From contig DVFW01000050.1 of the NCBI GenBank assembly GCA_018713055.1, forward strand, positions 1-26,639: a DNA stretch of 26,639 nucleotides, given 5' to 3'. This document shows positions 7,243 through 15,208 of this stretch, piece after piece; the stretch's first letter is position 1, and the number at the start of each line of letters is the position of its first letter. Under the pieces are notes generated by a model, which saw nothing but the letters and a program-made list of their open reading frames with translations, made no database searches and was not told the origin of the DNA. The translations under genes were made by a program, and so were the position numbers. The DNA comes from Scatavimonas merdigallinarum. GTDB taxonomy: Bacteria > Bacillota > Clostridia > Oscillospirales > Acutalibacteraceae.

Positions 7243-10200
7243 TCAACCGGTTTTCATATTCAGCTTTTCTGCAGCTTCACTGGCTCGCAGCGATAACAGC
7301 TTGGACACGCCTTCATCCTGCATGGTAACGCCGTACAGTACGTCGGCTTCCTCCATCGTCCCTCTTCTGTGTGTTATCAAAATAAACTGCGTTTTGTCGT
7401 TCATATGTCGCAAATAAGAAGCAAACCGGTCTACATTTACCTCGTCAAGCGCCGCCTCAATTTCGTCCATCACGCAAAACGGCGCTGGGCTTACTTTCAT
7501 TATAGCAAAATAAAGCGCAATTGCAACAAGGGCTTTTTCCCCGCCCGAAAGCGCTTCCAGATGCACCACAATTTTCCCCGGCGGGTGCACGACGATGTCT
7601 ATCCCGCTTTGCAAAATATCTTCCGGGTCTGTCAGCTCCAGGCGCGCTTTGCCTCCGCCAAAAAGCTCTTTAAACGTCTTTGTAAAATTTTCGTTGATTT
7701 GCAAAAAACGCTCGACAAAAATTTCTTTCATTTGCTTTGTAAGGTCACCGATCAGGTGCAAAATTTCTGTTCTTGATTTTTCCACATCACCCGTCTGTTT
7801 CTTCATAAATTCATAACGCTGCGCAACCTCTTTATATTCTTCAATTGCCGCCACATTAACGTTACCAAGAGCTTTTATCTTTGCTTTCAACTCATTGAGC
7901 CGTTTTCTGGCTTCCGCTACATTTTCCAATGGGCTGACCGTCGCTTCTGCTTCTCTTCTGGTCAATTCATATTCTTCCCAAAGCTTTGCGATAATATCGT
8001 CGTACTGCTTTTGTAAATTGATCTTTCGCTCCTCAAGCCTTGCAAGCTCTCTGCCGGAGAGTTCACGCTCATTGTTTTTTTCCCTTTCCATCTGCCTTAA
8101 AGACGCAGAGCGTTTTTCAAGGTCCGAACGCGCCTGATACAGTGCTTCCATTTCCGTCTGCGCCGCCTGAACGCTTGCCTGCGCGCCTTGTATTTCGGTT
8201 GTAAGTATTTGAATCTGCTGAGCAATTTGCTGGTTTTTCAGGTCCAGGTGCATCATTTCCTCATGCAAGCTGTTTTTACGCGCCTGCTGCGTATTGCCCG
8301 TATTGGCCGCCAGATGAATCTGCCCTTGCAACGCCTCGATATCCTTTTGCGCCGCAACAATTTGCAAGCGGAAATCCTGCAGTTTTTGCGCAAAGGCCTC
8401 TCTTTGTTCTGTCAGCTCCTCACGGTTTCCGGTAATATCTTTCGACTGCTTTTCTGCGGCGGTAATCTTCTGCTGTACCTGCACAAGCGCTTCCTGTGCC
8501 TGCCGTATGGCATTTTCCAATTGCACGGCCCGATCTGTACATGCAGTATGTTCCGCACAAACGGCTTCCAACGCTTTTTGAACGCTTTGAAGCTCCGTTT
8601 CGCAGCTTTTGGTTTCTGCATCGTTGCGTATGCATGTTTCCTGTATACCGGAATATTCCGCCCGTATTCCAAGCAATTCCGCTTCCGCCGCGCCAATTTC
8701 CGCCTGCGCGGCCTCAAAGGCCTGCTGCGCTGTTTTTGCTTTTTCAGAAAGTTCCTGTGCAATCCGCCTGCTTTTTTCAATCTCATTTACCCGGCTCAAC
8801 AGACCCGATTTTCTGGCAAGCGAGCCGCCGGTCAGCGAACCGCCGGCATTGATTACCTGTCCGTCAAGCGTGACCACTTTAAAGCGGTATTGAAAACGTT
8901 TTGCAATTGCCACAGCGCTGTTAAGGTCTTCCGCCACCGCAATCCTGCCGAGCAAAGCGTGCAAAATGCCCACATATTGCGCTTTACAGGTACAAAGGTC
9001 GCAGGCAATCCCAATAAACCCGGTGCAGCTTTCCATCCCGTTTTCGCGCAGGCGGTTTCCTTTAATGGTCGTCAAAGGCAAAAAGGTTGCGCGCCCGCCG
9101 TCGCGCTGCTTTAGCATGGCAATTGCCTGTTTTGCGTCTTCCTCTGTGCCGGTCACAACATTTTGCATGGCAGAACCCAACGCCGTTTCTATAGCTACGG
9201 TATACTGCGCCGGTACCTGAATAATTCTGGAAACAGGGCCGTGCATTCCCTTAAGCGTTCCGCGCTGCGCTTCCTTCATAACTGCCTTTACACTGTGGTG
9301 AAAGCCCTCCATGTTGTGTTCCAGGTCCTCTAAAATTTTTGTCCGGCGGCTTCGCTCCTGTGCGTCCAGCAGCAATTGGTCCGCCTGCTGCTTGAGAGCG
9401 TCGCATTTGTCTGTTTTCCCCTTGAGTTTAAGCTCGCAGCCATGAACAGCGTTTTGCAGCATCCGGGCCCTTTGTTCATACTGCTTTTGCCGGTCTTGAT
9501 AATGTTTTAAAAGGTCAGAAAGCTCTTTGATTGTATTCTGCCTGTCCTCTTTTGATGCAGCCAAAGTTTCCGTCCGCGCCTTAAGCTCACTTAAAGAAGA
9601 CTGGCTTGTCATTTGGGACGCTTTAATATCTGCCGCCTGCGCGCTGAGACCGGTAAGTGTTAAAGCAACCTCCTGCAACATGTCGGAACTGCGGCTGGCG
9701 GTCAAATTGACTTCATTGAGTGCGTCCTGACATGCGTCGTATTCCTTTTCAAGTAAGGAGATTTCCTCCTGGTGCTGGGCAACCGCTGCTTTTTTTTCTT
9801 CAATTTCTTTTTCTATGTGTACCGAGGTGGAGTCCACCTGTGCAATTTCGGCTTCCATCCTCTTGATGGTTTCATTATTATGTACAATATCATTTTCCAA
9901 AACAGAAACCAGCGCGTGTTTTTGCGCAGATTGCTCCTCCAGCGCAGAAATTTCCCGGCGCACAGCGTCAATCTTTGCTGACTGCTGGCCGCTTTGTAAA
10001 AAAATGGCCTCTGTTTCTTCGCCGATCTTATCTATTTCCTCCTGTGTGCGTTCATGCTGGTTTTTAGCAATAGAGATTTTTTCCTCCTGCTCACGCAAAA
10101 CACCTGCGGATTTTTCAAGCGTGTCCAGCCAAATTCCAATCTCCAGTTCCCTTTTTTCTTTTGCGTATTTCAAAAAAGCTTCCGCCTTTTTTGCCTGGAT

Positions 10201-10818
10201 GGAAAGAGGTTCTACACGATCTTCCAGTTCCTGTAAAATGTCGCGCAGCCGCAACAGGTTTTCTTCTGTACCTTTCAGTTTGCGTTCTGCCTCTATTTTT
10301 CTATAACGATAACGGGAAATTCCCGCTGCCTCTTCAAAGATTTCTCTTCTGTCTTCGCTTTTAGAGGCCACAATGCTGTCAATTTTCCCCTGACCAATCA
10401 TAGAATATCCATCCCGCCCAAGACCAGTATCCATAAACAGCTCGTGAATATCCTTTAACCGGACCGCGGCCTTGTTAATAAGATATTCACTGTCGCCGCT
10501 ACGGTAATAGCGGCGTGTGACGGAAACTTCATCCCCATTAAAAGGCAGCGCCCGGTCTTTATTTTCAATTGTCAAAGTAACCTCGGCATAGCCCTGTTTT
10601 TTCCTGCTATCCGTTCCGTTAAATACAACATCTTCCATTTTAGAGCAACGAAGAGATTTCGGCGACTGCTCACCCAAAACCCACCGAATTGCATCGCTGA
10701 TGTTGCTTTTACCGGAACCATTTGGCCCTACAATAGAGGTAATTCCTTTGTCAAACGAAAGCTTTGTCTTGTCCGGAAACGTTTTAAAGCCCTGTATTTC
10801 AAGCGATTTTAAAAGCAC
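7243..10818 (-). CDS. smc: Chromosome segregation SMC ATPase
   Basis: A 1191-residue condensin core subunit. The N-terminal head carries Walker A GPNGSGKSN at residues 31-39. Two long glutamate-, lysine- and glutamine-rich coiled-coil arms flank a hinge at roughly 490-660, recognizable by MHGPVSRIIQVPAQYTVAIE and the later GGSLTGGS. The C-terminal head has the signature LSGGEKALVAIAL and Walker B FCVMDEIEAALD. The start is GTG 10818 with GAGGTGA 5 nt upstream. The long plus-strand frames opposite it have no homology I recognize and are shadows. It precedes ftsY, the standard Firmicutes smc-ftsY pair. Confidence 0.98.
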   Translation of the reverse strand: MLLKSLEIQGFKTFPDKTKLSFDKGITSIVGPNGSGKSNISDAIRWVLGEQSPKSLRCSKMEDVVFNGTDSRKKQGYAEVTLTIENKDRALPFNGDEVSVTRRYYRSGDSEYLINKAAVRLKDIHELFMDTGLGRDGYSMIGQGKIDSIVASKSEDRREIFEEAAGISRYRYRKIEAERKLKGTEENLLRLRDILQELEDRVEPLSIQAKKAEAFLKYAKEKRELEIGIWLDTLEKSAGVLREQEEKISIAKNQHERTQEEIDKIGEETEAIFLQSGQQSAKIDAVRREISALEEQSAQKHALVSVLENDIVHNNETIKRMEAEIAQVDSTSVHIEKEIEEKKAAVAQHQEEISLLEKEYDACQDALNEVNLTASRSSDMLQEVALTLTGLSAQAADIKASQMTSQSSLSELKARTETLAASKEDRQNTIKELSDLLKHYQDRQKQYEQRARMLQNAVHGCELKLKGKTDKCDALKQQADQLLLDAQERSRRTKILEDLEHNMEGFHHSVKAVMKEAQRGTLKGMHGPVSRIIQVPAQYTVAIETALGSAMQNVVTGTEEDAKQAIAMLKQRDGGRATFLPLTTIKGNRLRENGMESCTGFIGIACDLCTCKAQYVGILHALLGRIAVAEDLNSAVAIAKRFQYRFKVVTLDGQVINAGGSLTGGSLARKSGLLSRVNEIEKSRRIAQELSEKAKTAQQAFEAAQAEIGAAEAELLGIRAEYSGIQETCIRNDAETKSCETELQSVQKALEAVCAEHTACTDRAVQLENAIRQAQEALVQVQQKITAAEKQSKDITGNREELTEQREAFAQKLQDFRLQIVAAQKDIEALQGQIHLAANTGNTQQARKNSLHEEMMHLDLKNQQIAQQIQILTTEIQGAQASVQAAQTEMEALYQARSDLEKRSASLRQMEREKNNERELSGRELARLEERKINLQKQYDDIIAKLWEEYELTRREAEATVSPLENVAEARKRLNELKAKIKALGNVNVAAIEEYKEVAQRYEFMKKQTGDVEKSRTEILHLIGDLTKQMKEIFVERFLQINENFTKTFKELFGGGKARLELTDPEDILQSGIDIVVHPPGKIVVHLEALSGGEKALVAIALYFAIMKVSPAPFCVMDEIEAALDEVNVDRFASYLRHMNDKTQFILITHRRGTMEEADVLYGVTMQDEGVSKLLSLRASEAAEKLNMKTG

Positions 10819-10959
10819 AATCTCACCTCTTGTTCCTTTTCAAGCAAAGGCTAAAAACACCCCCTGCTTTTGGCTGTAGCACGCGCCCAGCGGGCGTATG
10901 CTTAAAACTGTCGTCTATGCACACAGAAAAATACAGGTTGCATGCAAAGTAAACGGCCT

Positions 10960-11967
10960 TTATTTTCCCGGTTCTATTTCAATCACATCTTCCGCAAGCA
11001 TTTCATCCTGGTACACCTGCGCCGGGTACCCGCGCCGTGCAAGTTCCCGTAAATTGCTTTTTTTCTGTCCTGTCAGCTTTGAAAGCGTTTTGGGATGCAC
11101 ATGCAGCACAAGCGGCCCGCATGGAAATTGCTTTTTTTTAATTTGCTCCAAAACATGGCATAATATCTGTCTGCTTTGGCAAAGCTGACGCAGCGCAGGA
11201 TGAAAAGGACCCGCCACATAAGCGCTGCGCAGGCCTTCACTGCTGTGCAGCCCCAGACGGATCACACGGATCCCCTCGCCTTCAAAAAGTGAAAGCAACT
11301 GCGTACACAGCGCCACTGTACTTTCCAGCGAAGGTGGTGCATACAATCCATCGGTATACAACTGCGCCAGGCGAGTGCCGCGCAGAACAAGTGTTGGATA
11401 CACGCGTACAGTTTGGGGACATATTGCGCATATTTTCTTCGCTGTATACATGTCAAGCGCTTCGCTGCTCTTGTAAAGGCCCGTCATCATCTGCAGGCCT
11501 AATGAAAACCCCGCTTTACGGATCAATGCAGAAGCTTTTTCCACATCCTGCGCACTGTGCCCTCTGCCGTTTGCAGAAAGAACACCGTCGTCCATGCTTT
11601 GCGCGCCAAGCTCTACTGAGGTAACGCCGTACTGTTTTAAAAGCTGTAGTACTTCCCAATCAATAGCGTCAGGCCGGGTAGAGACCCGTATACCGGATAC
11701 TTGGCCTTTTTCTACATATGGATAAGCCGCCTGCAACAACGAGAGCATGTATTGCCTGTCTATCGCTGTAAAGCTGCCGCCGAAAAACGCTATTTCTGCA
11801 TTCTGCGCGGCGTTGTGTAAGGTGCGCAGTGCTGTTTCCGCCGCATCTTTTACCTGCTGTGCCGTTAAGCGGCAATGCTGCCCTGTAATGCTCTTTTGGT
11901 CGCAAAAGCTGCACATATGCCTACAGCCGCTATGCGGTACGAACAATGCAACGTTTGCATGTTTCAA
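10960..11967 (-). CDS. Elp3-like radical SAM protein
   Basis: The 335-residue protein has a radical SAM CxxxCxxC cluster, C15-RHM-C19-SF-C22, near the N-terminus. It continues with IAFFGGSFTAIDRQYML, GIRVSTRPDAID and VELGAQSMDDGVL, the beta-barrel pattern of Elp3/HemN-type oxidoreductases. The C-terminal region (LRELARRGYPAQVYQDEM) lacks an acetyltransferase domain, so it is not full Elp3. The exact reaction is unknown; the family lies between rnc and smc in many Clostridia. The start TTG at 11967 overlaps the rnc stop by 4 nt (TTGA), indicating coupled translation. A 141-nt gap follows before smc, where I see only a weak GC-rich hairpin and no convincing promoter. Confidence 0.88.
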   Translation of the reverse strand: MKHANVALFVPHSGCRHMCSFCDQKSITGQHCRLTAQQVKDAAETALRTLHNAAQNAEIAFFGGSFTAIDRQYMLSLLQAAYPYVEKGQVSGIRVSTRPDAIDWEVLQLLKQYGVTSVELGAQSMDDGVLSANGRGHSAQDVEKASALIRKAGFSLGLQMMTGLYKSSEALDMYTAKKICAICPQTVRVYPTLVLRGTRLAQLYTDGLYAPPSLESTVALCTQLLSLFEGEGIRVIRLGLHSSEGLRSAYVAGPFHPALRQLCQSRQILCHVLEQIKKKQFPCGPLVLHVHPKTLSKLTGQKKSNLRELARRGYPAQVYQDEMLAEDVIEIEPGK

Positions 11968-12638
11968 TATCCCATCAGCTCCAATGCTTCCCTGGCCGCC
12001 TGTTGTTCTGCTTCTTTTTTGCTTTTTCCGCCGCCTTTGCCAATTACATTGCTGTTTAAATGCACTTCCACAACAAAATGCTTGCTATGATCCGGCCCGC
12101 TCTCGCCTACCAACACATATTCCAAGCGTTCTTCTGGATTTTTCTGAACAATTTCCTGTAAACTTGTTTTATAATCCTTAAAATTTTTGGGCTTTGGGCT
12201 TTTAATATCCGGTATAACAAAGCGCAATACAAACGTCCTTGCTTTTTCCATGCCGCCGTCAAGGTAAATAGCGGCAATAAGCGCTTCAAACGCATCGGCC
12301 AGAATAGACGGGCGTTCTCCTCCGCCATTATGACGTTCTCCGCGGCTCAACTGCAAAAAATCGCCCAAATGGATAGAGCGCGCATATCCGGCAAGCGATT
12401 TTTCACACACCAAAGACGCGCGCAGCTTTGTCAGATCGCCTTCAGGCAGATCCGGACGATTTTTAAAGATATAGTCCGATACAATAATACTTAAAACCGC
12501 ATCGCCTAAAAACTCCAGACGTTCATTGCATTTTATTTTATTTCTGGACTCGTTTGCATAGGAGGAATGCGTAAGCGCGGTATAAAGCAGGTTTTTGTCC
12601 TGAAACCTGTATTGTAATTCCTGCTGTAGTTTTTCCAT
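11964..12638 (-). CDS. rnc: Ribonuclease III
   Basis: Cleaves double-stranded RNA in rRNA processing. The catalytic signature NERLEFLGDAVL is at residues 38-49, and the second acidic cluster is in ILADAFEALIAAIYLDGG. The dsRNA-binding domain fills about 155-224 with YVLVGESGPDHSKHFVVEV and GKGGGKSKKEAEQQAA. Length is 224 residues, normal for the family. It follows plsX after 17 nt and overlaps the radical SAM gene by 4 nt. The acyl carrier protein gene often found between plsX and rnc is absent here. Confidence 0.97.
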   Translation of the reverse strand: MEKLQQELQYRFQDKNLLYTALTHSSYANESRNKIKCNERLEFLGDAVLSIIVSDYIFKNRPDLPEGDLTKLRASLVCEKSLAGYARSIHLGDFLQLSRGERHNGGGERPSILADAFEALIAAIYLDGGMEKARTFVLRFVIPDIKSPKPKNFKDYKTSLQEIVQKNPEERLEYVLVGESGPDHSKHFVVEVHLNSNVIGKGGGKSKKEAEQQAAREALELMGY

Positions 12639-12655
12639 CTTTTTTCCCCCATTTT

Positions 12656-13642
12656 TTACACTTGTATACTGTCTGCAATTTCCTGTGTAACATTTCCCTG
12701 CACATATTGCTTTGTAAGGCGCAAAGCGCTTTTTATCGTTTTGGCTTTTGCGCTCCCATGTGCTTTAAACACAGGTTTTGCAACGCCCATAATGGGAGAT
12801 CCGCCATATTCGTTATAGTCAAATTCTTTTTTCATCTTTTTTAAATCAGACAAAACCATGGCGGCTGCAAGCTTTGTTTTTATATTTTTCCCAAACATCG
12901 TCTTTATTTTGTCCATCAAAGCAATGGCTACTCCCTCATAGGTTTTTATAATCAAATTCCCGGTAAAGCCGTCTGCCACCAGCACATCGCACCCGTCAAG
13001 AGGGATATCACGCCCTTCTATATTTCCAACAAAATGCAGACCGCTGGCTTGTAAAAGGGCGTACGCTTCATGCTGCAACTGTGTGCCCTTATGCGCCTCT
13101 GTCCCGCAATTGGCAAGGCCAACCCTGGGGTTTTGAATCCCCATGACCTTTTCCATATATAAGGCGCCCATAATTCCAAACTGTAAAAGCATTTCAGGCC
13201 GGCATTCCACATTGGCGCCGCCGTCTATCAGCATTGCGCACCCGCCGGCTGTAGGAACAATCGGTGCAAATGCAGGTCGTTTAATGCCTTGAATCCGTTT
13301 TACAAGCATTGTAGCACCCACAACAAGCGCGCCGCTGTTGCCTGCAGAAACAAAGGCGTCCCCCTTGCCCTGTACAAGCATCTCAAGTCCCCGCGCCATA
13401 GACGAGTCCTTTTTTGTTTTTAAAACTGCCGAAGCGTCGTCTTCCATGGTAATAACCTGGGGTGCATGTGCAATTTCCATTCGATCAAGAGAAATCTCCT
13501 GATCCCTGGCAATTTGAACAATTTTCTTTTCATCCCCGGTCAAAAGAATATCCAATTGCAACTCCTGCGCAGCCTGTTCCGCGCCTTTTAAAATTTCAAA
13601 CGGCGCGTTGTCCCCACCAAACGCATCGACAATGATTTTCAT
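12656..13642 (-). CDS. plsX: Phosphate acyltransferase PlsX
   Basis: Makes acyl-phosphate from acyl-ACP for phospholipid synthesis. Characteristic segments are IIVDAFGGDNAP at the start, VSAGNSGALVVGATMLV, DGGANVECRPEMLLQFGIMG, LVADGFTGNLIIKTYEGV and YGGSPIMGV. Length is 328 residues from the ATG at 13642. A TTG seven codons upstream is also open, but it lacks a ribosome binding site, whereas AAAGGA precedes the ATG (spacing about 12 nt, rather long). It is the first recognizable gene of the eleven-gene housekeeping operon, behind a leader of about 300 nt. Confidence 0.96.
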   Translation of the reverse strand: MKIIVDAFGGDNAPFEILKGAEQAAQELQLDILLTGDEKKIVQIARDQEISLDRMEIAHAPQVITMEDDASAVLKTKKDSSMARGLEMLVQGKGDAFVSAGNSGALVVGATMLVKRIQGIKRPAFAPIVPTAGGCAMLIDGGANVECRPEMLLQFGIMGALYMEKVMGIQNPRVGLANCGTEAHKGTQLQHEAYALLQASGLHFVGNIEGRDIPLDGCDVLVADGFTGNLIIKTYEGVAIALMDKIKTMFGKNIKTKLAAAMVLSDLKKMKKEFDYNEYGGSPIMGVAKPVFKAHGSAKAKTIKSALRLTKQYVQGNVTQEIADSIQV

Positions 13643-13663
13643 ATTTATATTCGTTCCTTTCAA

Positions 13664-13956
13664 GATTCGTAAAATCCCATATTCCCACTATCAATCAGTT
13701 TTTGCAAAGCTTCAAGCAAACGCTGCGCATACGCGGCGGCTTTTCCCCTTTTTCCACATATCGGCTCTGCAAGAGGCGGTGAAATTCCCAGATTGGCACC
13801 CATCGGCGTGGATTCCCACTACAAGGTTGGACACGCCGGATTCCATATATCCCGGTCGTATCAAGGCAAGGAAGGAATTTTTTTTCGCAATTTTCACTTT
13901 GCCCTAATGTATAAATATACACACAGCCTCCAAATAGCATAAATACATATTGTAAT
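13664..13956 (-). other. plsX operon leader with paired hairpins and doubtful small ORF
   Basis: This is the transcribed leader between the promoter and plsX. On the minus strand CGGCGTG (13838-13832) can pair with CACGCCG (13810-13804). A second hairpin follows, GGTG with CACC (13800-13797 with 13781-13778), containing an inner CCA/TGG pair. Both hairpins carry a similar TGGGAAT segment, so they look like related units. A 74-codon frame (GTG near 13919, stop at 13695) follows a GGAGG and includes five cysteines, but two other frames look equally protein-like in parts and I recognize no family. It may be a structured RNA, a decayed gene or a small protein. I cannot decide which. Confidence 0.35.
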
Positions 13957-13985
13957 AGTATAGCAAGAAAACGCAATTATTTCAA
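13957..13985 (-). promoter_or_regulatory. Promoter of the plsX-leuS operon
   Basis: On the minus strand TTGAAA (13985-13980) and TATACT (13962-13957) have 17-nt spacing, a good sigma-A match. It is the only strong promoter I find upstream of the eleven-gene operon. Confidence 0.7.
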
Positions 13986-14038
13986 TACTTTCTTCTAATA
14001 AATCGCTGACTTAAGTGCGCAAAAATTAAAGCACACTG

Positions 14039-14072
14039 CAAAAAAAAGAACAGCATAGTTTTAACTATGCTG
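14039..14072 (-). terminator. Intrinsic terminator upstream of the housekeeping operon
   Basis: CAGCATAGTT (14051-14060) pairs perfectly with AACTATGCTG (14063-14072). On the minus strand the stem is followed by TTC and a T8 run. It insulates the plsX promoter from the small minus-strand ORF at 14080-14321. Confidence 0.85.
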
Positions 14073-14079
14073 CCTTTTC

Positions 14080-14321
14080 TTAAAAGGATTGCTTGCTTTT
14101 TGACCGATACTGTTGTCTAAAACGCCATTGGTTGGTCGCCATTGCGCCTGCGCTCTCTGTGGCATAGCTCCGCATACCAAAAGACATAATGAGCAACCCA
14201 ATAAACTCGGGAATAATATGCGCCAGTGGAACCTGCATCTGTTCTATTCGCTCTACATCGGCTTTCACCTTCTTTTGATCCACTCGCCTAGCCAGTGGTT
14301 TTCTTTATATAAAAATCCCAT
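14080..14321 (-). pseudogene. Unrecognized small gene, probably frameshifted
   Basis: A minus-strand ATG at 14321 opens MGFLYKENHWLGEWIKRR and stops at 14265. In another frame, from a GTG at 14283 without a ribosome binding site, reading continues as KVKADVERIEQMQVPLAHI to a stop at 14080, just before a strong terminator. The two pieces join smoothly if one frameshift near 14270-14283 is assumed. The second piece has a hydrophobic stretch (IIPEFIGLLIMSFGM) and a basic tail. A very weak resemblance to the C-terminal end of ECF-transporter T subunits is noted but not relied on. It lies divergent to tetR module 1 and may be a remnant at the island edge. Confidence 0.4.
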
Positions 14322-14434
14322 GTCTCCTATCCCAATGCAATATCTAAATGTAGAACTTCCCCGGCATCTTACAAACTCTTAAAAATAATTCATGTTGTTT
14401 GGAAGAGTTTCTGATTTTTTAAACTTCTTTTCAT

Positions 14435-14493
14435 TTGACAAATTCAAAATCATATGCTACACTGATAATCAAATTATCGATAATTTAATTATC
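14435..14493 (+). promoter_or_regulatory. tetR-1 promoter with autoregulatory palindrome
   Basis: TTGACA (14435-14440) and TACACT (14458-14463) are spaced 17 nt apart. Immediately downstream, 14464-14493 is a 30-bp near-perfect palindrome with one mismatched pair; its core AAATTATCGATAATTT (14471-14486) is perfect. A repressor bound there would cover the -10 region and transcription start, the usual layout for an autoregulated TetR gene. Confidence 0.8.
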
Positions 14494-14514
14494 AAGAAGG
14501 AGGCAGCTCTATTT

Positions 14515-15138
14515 ATGGCAGTACCAGATCATTCTATTGACCCGCGCATCTGGGCCAGCGCCCGAAAGGAATTCTTGGAAAAAGGCTTTGAAAAGGCCTC
14601 TCTGAAAGAGATTTGTGAGGGAGCTGGAGTTACCACTGGTGCGCTGTACAAGCGGTATAAAGGAAAGGAAGAACTGTTTTGTGCTGTTGTGGAGCAAACG
14701 GTACAAGAACTGTATGCTGTGGCAAATGCGCGCGGAAATCGTAAACCCGAAGAACTCTCTGATTCTGAACTTATTCAGTGCTGGGATATGGACGGTTCGG
14801 ATATGATGTGGTGGTTTCAGTTCCTCTATGACCGTCACGACGATTTTGTTTTGCTGCTCTCCTGTGCAGAGGGCACCCGGTATTCTAACTTCCAGCATGA
14901 TTGGGTAGCAACGCTAACAAAGGCAACCACTGCTTTTTTAGCCGAAGCACAAAGGCGGGACCTCTGCCGTAAAGATGTGGGGCCAGAAGAATTACATATC
15001 CTGCTTACCGCCTTCTGGACTACCATCTATGAGCCCTTTATTCACCATTTTACTTGGAAGCAGATGGAAGAACATTGCCGGATTGTCTGCCATTTGTTCG
15101 ATTGGCACGGCGCACTGGCATTTCGTATTCCGGAATAA
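14515..15138 (+). CDS. TetR/AcrR-family regulator, module 1
   Basis: 207-residue DNA-binding regulator. The N-terminal helix-turn-helix is clear in SLKEICEGAGVTTGALYKRYKGKEELF, followed by an all-alpha ligand-binding domain with LLLSCAEGTRYSNF. The start is the ATG at 14515 with AAGGAGG upstream; a longer frame from 14392 would run through the promoter and operator and is rejected. It precedes two ABC half-transporter genes, so it probably controls them and itself. The regulator at 24066-24683 shares the same domain plan and the CAEGT(R/K)Y segment in its ligand domain, so the two look like paralogues. Confidence 0.92.
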   Translation: MAVPDHSIDPRIWASARKEFLEKGFEKASLKEICEGAGVTTGALYKRYKGKEELFCAVVEQTVQELYAVANARGNRKPEELSDSELIQCWDMDGSDMMWWFQFLYDRHDDFVLLLSCAEGTRYSNFQHDWVATLTKATTAFLAEAQRRDLCRKDVGPEELHILLTAFWTTIYEPFIHHFTWKQMEEHCRIVCHLFDWHGALAFRIPE

Positions 15139-15163
15139 ACCCTCTTTTACAGAGGGTTCTCTT

Positions 15164-15201
15164 TAAAATTTACAGTTAGCCACAACTAACGTATAAGGAG
15201 G
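15164..15201 (+). promoter_or_regulatory. Shared-type operator and RBS before ABC pair 1
   Basis: The palindrome AGTTAGCCACAACTAACG (15174-15191) lies between tetR-1 and the first ABC gene. It matches 15 of 18 bases of the site at 24004-24021 read in gene direction. A TAAAAT at 15164-15169 could be a -10 that puts the start on the palindrome; alternatively TTTACA and TATAAG flank it with 17-nt spacing, but that would leave the AAGGAGG site (15195-15201) untranscribed. A weak AACCCTC/GAGGGTT hairpin precedes it. Confidence 0.6.
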
Positions 15202-15208
15202 TATCGTT

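Noticed and set aside
6285..7328. 347-codon plus-strand frame opposite ftsY
   Set aside because: Covers ftsY completely in antisense; the minus-strand protein has every FtsY GTPase motif.
8188..9114. 308-codon plus-strand frame opposite smc
   Set aside because: Low-complexity antisense shadow of the SMC coiled coil; no start signal or recognizable domain.
13664..14040. CRISPR array or tRNA gene in the operon leader
   Set aside because: No regularly spaced direct repeats and no cloverleaf pattern were found there or elsewhere in the window.
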